The notes beneath the pieces are model-generated. The model was not told where the DNA came from and made no database searches. It was given only the letters and a program-made list of their open reading frames with translations. Source: a virus. From it: a DNA stretch of 64,000 nucleotides. The position numbers and the translations under genes are program-made. This document shows positions 60,270-64,000 of the stretch, in pieces. Numbering within the stretch: the stretch's first letter is position 1; every line of letters starts with the position of its first letter. Location: positions 1-64,000 of the IMG/VR virus record IMGVR_UViG_3300042386_001406. One strand, given 5' to 3'.

Positions 60270-60620
60270 ATGAATATGACATATACTTTTAGTGTAACTT
60301 CATTAGACATTGCTCCAACTGGAAGTGATGACCATAATGATGTTGTAACTCGCGTACGTTACAACTATAATGGTGTTAGTGACACTGGATATAGTGGATC
60401 ATTTGCTGGTGTAACACCAATGCCTACTCCATCTGGAAGTTTTATTCCATTTGAGGATTTAACTGAGGAAGAAGTTATTGATTGGTTAGAAGTTGTTACT
60501 ACTGGTTCTCAACAACATATGCAACAACAAATTCAAAAACAAATCAACAACCAAATAAATCCACAATATGTCCCAGCTCCATTACCATGGCCAACTGGTT
60601 CAGTATCTCCAACTCCTTAA
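60270..60620 (+). CDS. small conserved phage protein (DUF7936-like)
   Basis: A 116-residue protein. The pattern TYTFSVTSLDIAPTGSDDHN, then RVRYNYNGVSDTGYSGSFAG and FEDLTEEEVIDWLE, with a Gln-rich helix and final Pro-rich tail (YVPAPLPWPTG), matches a family I remember as frequent near phage tail genes and described only as a domain of unknown function. Probably a small virion or assembly protein. Confidence 0.55.
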   Translation: MNMTYTFSVTSLDIAPTGSDDHNDVVTRVRYNYNGVSDTGYSGSFAGVTPMPTPSGSFIPFEDLTEEEVIDWLEVVTTGSQQHMQQQIQKQINNQINPQYVPAPLPWPTGSVSPTP

Positions 60621-60637
60621 TGTTAAAATAATAAGTT

Positions 60638-61546
60638 ATGGCTCATGAATCTAACAATGAAAATGTACTATGGTACATTGACTCAATTAATCCAAATGGG
60701 GCTACTTATGAAGTAGCTGGATGGATTTCTCATAAAACATCAGAAATTATTAGTTTATCATTAGGTGATAAAGATATTAAATACAGTATTGTTTATCGCC
60801 CTGATGTGATAGCAGTTTATCCATCTTTTAATACTTTTGGTTTTAAATTTACTGCAAATAAAGATGATATTAAAAAACCAATAAATGTTCATTTAAAAAA
60901 TGAAATAATATATAATGTTGGTAATTTAGAATCTCAAGTTATTTTAAAATCAGGTTTTACAAACTCTCCTAAAAGTTTAATTATTGTAGATAATTTTTAT
61001 AATGATCCTGATATGATCAGAGATTATATTATAAAAAATGTAAAATTTGATTTCTCAACATATCATACAGGTAGAAGAAGTTTAGATCGTTTTATATTAG
61101 AAGGAACAAAAGAAAAATTTGAAGAACTTTTAGGTAGACCTATACATAATTGGAATCATCCAACTTATGCAAATGGAAAATTCCAATATTGTACTTCACA
61201 AGACCGAGTTGTATATCATATAGACACACAGAATTATGCGGCCATGGTGTATTTAACACCAGATGCCCCATTACAAACAGGTACTGCCTCTTATAGAAGT
61301 AAATTAACAGGAGCTACTCGTTTTGAAAATGGAGAGGAAGGAGAGTTATATCAAAAAACATTTAAAGGAGTTAGTAATGAACTAAACTTCTATGATAAAT
61401 CAACTTGGGAAGAAGTAGATAGAATAGCAAATGTATATAATCGTTTAGTTATGTTTGATGCTAAAAGGTTACACTCAGCAACAGAATATTTTGGTGATGC
61501 TCTAGAAAATGCTAGACTGTTCCATTTATTCTTCTTCGATATTTGA
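60638..61546 (+). CDS. 2-oxoglutarate/Fe(II) oxygenase-like protein with extra N-terminal domain
   Basis: A 302-residue protein. Residues 1-90 resemble a small beta domain found beside glycosyltransferases (AGWISHKTSEIISLSLGD, then IVYRPDVIAVYPSFNTFGFK). The C-terminal part is oxygenase-like, with His194-x-Asp196 (VVYHIDTQNY), His279 (KRLHSATEYF) and Arg293 (NARLFHLFFF) in the order of the 2OG/Fe(II) facial triad and 2OG-binding Arg. The length matches the DUF6445-like group. It would hydroxylate a protein or sugar. Coupled by location to two glycosyltransferases. Confidence 0.6.
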   Translation: MAHESNNENVLWYIDSINPNGATYEVAGWISHKTSEIISLSLGDKDIKYSIVYRPDVIAVYPSFNTFGFKFTANKDDIKKPINVHLKNEIIYNVGNLESQVILKSGFTNSPKSLIIVDNFYNDPDMIRDYIIKNVKFDFSTYHTGRRSLDRFILEGTKEKFEELLGRPIHNWNHPTYANGKFQYCTSQDRVVYHIDTQNYAAMVYLTPDAPLQTGTASYRSKLTGATRFENGEEGELYQKTFKGVSNELNFYDKSTWEEVDRIANVYNRLVMFDAKRLHSATEYFGDALENARLFHLFFFDI

Positions 61547-61565
61547 TCGATACTTAAAAATTGTT

Positions 61566-62702
61566 ATGACAAATCCAACTATTTGTTTTGCAACTATTTG
61601 CAAAAATGAATCTCACATCATTAAAAGAACCTTAGAATCTGTATACAAGTATATAAGTTACTGGGTTATATGTGACACTGGCTCTACAGATAATACTAGA
61701 GAAATAATTACTGAGTTTTTTAAAGAAAAAAACATACCAGGAGAACTCCATATTGATGAGTTCAAAGATTTTGGTTATAATAAGAGCTTGTTAATGAAAC
61801 GAGCTCAATATAAAGCAGATTATATTTTACAAATTGACGCTGATGATCCTCTAATTGGTGAGTTTAAATTTACTCAACAAGATGTTGGTCATGATGTTTA
61901 TTTAGCTAATGTAAAGAGAGGTACAACTAATTATAAAGCATTTACTTTATTTAACGCTAAACGCTTATGGAAATTTTGTAGTGTAGCTCATACAGTTATT
62001 AAAACTATAGATAATCCTTATTTTACAACAGGTGACTTAACCCATTATGATTTTTATGTTTCATCTGAAGATATAGGAGCCAGAAAAGCAGATCCAGAAA
62101 AATATCTTAAAGATGCTAAAAAACTTAAAAAACAATTTTTTGACACCTTACTTGATGATCCAGATGATTTAAATCTTCGTTCTATTTTCTATACAGCGCA
62201 AAGTTATATGGACTATGGAATGCATGAAGAAGCAATTAGATGGTATAGATTATATACTAAGATAAGAGGTAATTGGCTTGAAGAACATTTTGAAGCACAA
62301 TTAAGAATAGCTAATTGTTATATTAGACTAGATGCTGGTTCTAATTTAATAGAACATGAAATGAAAAAAGCCATTGACATTTATCCAGATAGAGCAGAAC
62401 CATATTTTATTTTAGGTAATTATTTTAATAATAAAAAACAATCAGAAAAGGCATATTATTATCTTAAACAAGCTCAATCTAAAGATGTAGAGTTAGTTAA
62501 ACAAAAATACTTACTATTCATAAATGAGTTTAACTATGGAAAGTATGTGAATGATGAATTATCAGTGGCTTGTTATTGGACAGATAGATATGATGAAGGA
62601 ATAAAACTAATAGAAGAAATCATTGATGATCCTAAACACAATCATGATAACAAACGATTACTAGATAATTTGAATTTCTTAAAACAAAAAATTAATAAAT
62701 GA
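61566..62702 (+). CDS. family 2 glycosyltransferase with TPR-like repeats
   Basis: A 378-residue protein. I start it at ATG 61566 (MTNPTICFATICKNESHIIK), after the preceding stop; ATG 61509 lies in the previous gene. The GT-A fold is shown by the entry strand, by YWVICDTGSTDNTREI and by the metal-binding ILQIDADDPL (DxD). The C-terminal half has TPR-like helices (AQSYMDYGMHEEAIRWYRLY, then YFILGNYFNNKKQSEKAYYY). This fusion is known from glycosyltransferases that modify peptides or proteins. It shares ATGA with the next gene. Confidence 0.8.
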   Translation: MTNPTICFATICKNESHIIKRTLESVYKYISYWVICDTGSTDNTREIITEFFKEKNIPGELHIDEFKDFGYNKSLLMKRAQYKADYILQIDADDPLIGEFKFTQQDVGHDVYLANVKRGTTNYKAFTLFNAKRLWKFCSVAHTVIKTIDNPYFTTGDLTHYDFYVSSEDIGARKADPEKYLKDAKKLKKQFFDTLLDDPDDLNLRSIFYTAQSYMDYGMHEEAIRWYRLYTKIRGNWLEEHFEAQLRIANCYIRLDAGSNLIEHEMKKAIDIYPDRAEPYFILGNYFNNKKQSEKAYYYLKQAQSKDVELVKQKYLLFINEFNYGKYVNDELSVACYWTDRYDEGIKLIEEIIDDPKHNHDNKRLLDNLNFLKQKINK

Positions 62703-64000
62703 TAAAGTTACATTTATTAACTCGTTGTACTAGATTAAGCAATTTAAGAATCATTAGAGACACTGTATTCCCTAGTCCCTTAGATGTGACATGGCATATA
62801 ATTTTTGACACTAGTATTGTAAAAAGTTTTAATAAGGTTTTAATAAATGAATTAAAACAACTTCCAACAAAAATTTATTACATAGAAAGTAATGGTACTG
62901 ACTATTTGTATCCTCAACTAAGTGATATTATAGGTACTATTGATGAAGGATTTGTGAGTATATTAGATGATGATAATATTATACATTCTGATTTTTACAA
63001 TAAAATTAAAATAGCAATTGAACAAAATCCAGATAAAAAAGCATTTGTTTATAAACAATATATTGGAGGTAAAGATTTTACAGGCTTAAAAGTTAGAGAT
63101 ATAGGTCCTGAACATATGAAACTCCAACATATAGATTCAGCTCAATATATAATTGAAGCTAATTTATATAAGACAAGACGATATGAAGAAGGATATGATG
63201 CTGATGGTAGATTTATAGAACCATTCTATAAAGAACATGCTGATAAATTTTGTTTTGTAGATGAGATATTATGTTATTATAATCATTTAACATTTTCTAG
63301 AAAAGCTAATTTACCAAGAATATTATATATAGGCCCAGGTTTGCCAGAGCTTAGATCTAAACAGCTTTATAATTATGAGGAAGATAAATTAGATGTTTTT
63401 TATACAACAAATGATAACAATATTGATTCTATTTTAATAAATTATGATCCAAATGCTATTGTCACTATAGGTGAAAAAGATAGTGATTTTCCTAACTTAT
63501 ATAGACAACCAGCTGAAGTAAGAAAAAAATGGATTCATGCTAAAGATGTTGATTTAGATTTAGGCACTAAAGCATACTATTGCGCTATGATCCAAATGTT
63601 AGAAGATAACACATCTGAATTAATATCGTTTTTTACTCCAATTTATAAAACTGGAGAAAAATTATATAGAACATATCAATCATTAGTTGACCAAACTTAT
63701 AAAAATTGGGAATGGGTTTTAATAGATGATTCTACAGATGAATTAACAACAAAAATAGCTGAAGAAATAGCGTCAAAAGATCATAGAGTAAAAGTATATA
63801 GTTTTAAAGAAAAGAGTAATGGTAATATTGGTGATGTAAAATACAGAGCAGCTATGTTATGTAGAGGTTACTTATTAGCCGAATTAGATCATGATGATAT
63901 ATTAACTGAAAAATGTGCTGAGTATCTATACATTGCTAGCGAAACATATCCAGATGCTGGTTTCTTTTTTACAGACTGGGCTGAAGTAAGTGAACATATG
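62699..64000 (+). CDS. tandem glycosyltransferase, cut by the window end
   Basis: An open frame starting at an ATGA overlap with the previous gene (MIKLHLLTRCTRLSNLRIIR) and still open at base 64000, so the 3' end is missing. Residues about 1-200 form a GT-like domain with SILDDDNIIH (DxD). After a linker, a second GT2 domain begins near residue 305: LISFFTPIYKTGEKLYRTYQ, then WVLIDDSTDE and LAELDHDDIL (DxD). Two catalytic sites in one chain could build a disaccharide. With the previous gene and the oxygenase-like gene, it suggests a glycan-modification operon, probably acting on virion proteins or host surface. Confidence 0.75.
   Translation, partial: MIKLHLLTRCTRLSNLRIIRDTVFPSPLDVTWHIIFDTSIVKSFNKVLINELKQLPTKIYYIESNGTDYLYPQLSDIIGTIDEGFVSILDDDNIIHSDFYNKIKIAIEQNPDKKAFVYKQYIGGKDFTGLKVRDIGPEHMKLQHIDSAQYIIEANLYKTRRYEEGYDADGRFIEPFYKEHADKFCFVDEILCYYNHLTFSRKANLPRILYIGPGLPELRSKQLYNYEEDKLDVFYTTNDNNIDSILINYDPNAIVTIGEKDSDFPNLYRQPAEVRKKWIHAKDVDLDLGTKAYYCAMIQMLEDNTSELISFFTPIYKTGEKLYRTYQSLVDQTYKNWEWVLIDDSTDELTTKIAEEIASKDHRVKVYSFKEKSNGNIGDVKYRAAMLCRGYLLAELDHDDILTEKCAEYLYIASETYPDAGFFFTDWAEVSEHM

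Overview
The window is one continuous, densely packed stretch of a large, AT-rich, tailed-phage genome. All 72 genes I call lie on the + strand, with short gaps or ATGA/TAATG overlaps. The head module is recognisably T4-like in content and order: large terminase (gp17-like), portal (gp20-like), prohead core proteins, S80 prohead protease (gp21-like), acidic scaffold (gp22-like), major capsid protein (gp23-like), then neck proteins (gp13/gp14-like). The host is most likely a member of the Bacteroidota. The evidence is a TonB-dependent receptor with the carboxypeptidase-regulatory-like N-terminal domain typical of that phylum, few Shine-Dalgarno sites, and promoter-like boxes resembling the Bacteroidota -7 element (TAnnTTTG). 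I saw no integrase, repressor, rRNA or tRNA, and no stretch over 300 bases without a gene.

Layout. 1-4093: virion structural genes, two of which carry Thr-Pro repeat linkers. 4114-6287: a GIY-YIG nuclease, a T4 gp61-like primase and a RecB/Cas4-like nuclease. 6404-9682: a complete 1092-residue TonB-dependent receptor bounded by a terminator on each side. 9792-10723: small genes with two matching promoter-like sequences and a triple AT-hook protein. 10752-21079: an overlapping operon of about sixteen genes, most of which begin with a short peptide ending in (I/L)-x-E, the cleavage signature of T4 capsid-targeting sequences. It includes a zeta-toxin-like kinase, a four-domain nucleotidyltransferase/HExxH/HAD fusion, a possible ADP-ribosyltransferase, a Dps-like protein and DUF5872-type basic proteins. 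21211-23835: an accessory block (FAD-dependent dehydrogenase, nucleotide kinase, two conserved small proteins) between two copies of an 18-nt sequence. 23864-25558: another protein with a targeting-like N-terminus, then a possible spanin-like lysis pair. 25636-43329: packaging, head, PhoH, neck and small tail genes. 43432-59730: host-recognition region with a 1458-residue repeat fibre, a fibrinogen-like protein, five LamG/concanavalin-like paralogues, a 1319-residue collagen-like fibre ending in an S74 chaperone, a (TP)n-linked Cys-rich protein and a methyltransferase-like protein. 59792-64000: small conserved genes, a 2OG-oxygenase-like protein and two glycosyltransferases, the last cut by the window end.

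Expression. A box with core ATATTTAT lies upstream of 20 genes or operons, often overlapping the previous TAA stop. It is the best candidate for a phage-specific (probably late) promoter element, although it is also the reverse complement of the T4 late core. Six convincing intrinsic terminators divide the window into units.

The most interesting candidate for an undescribed system is the set of 14 or more proteins sharing a capsid-targeting-like N-terminus. They may form a store of enzymes packaged in the head and delivered with the DNA. Next are the phage-borne TonB-dependent receptor and the tandem adhesin array.
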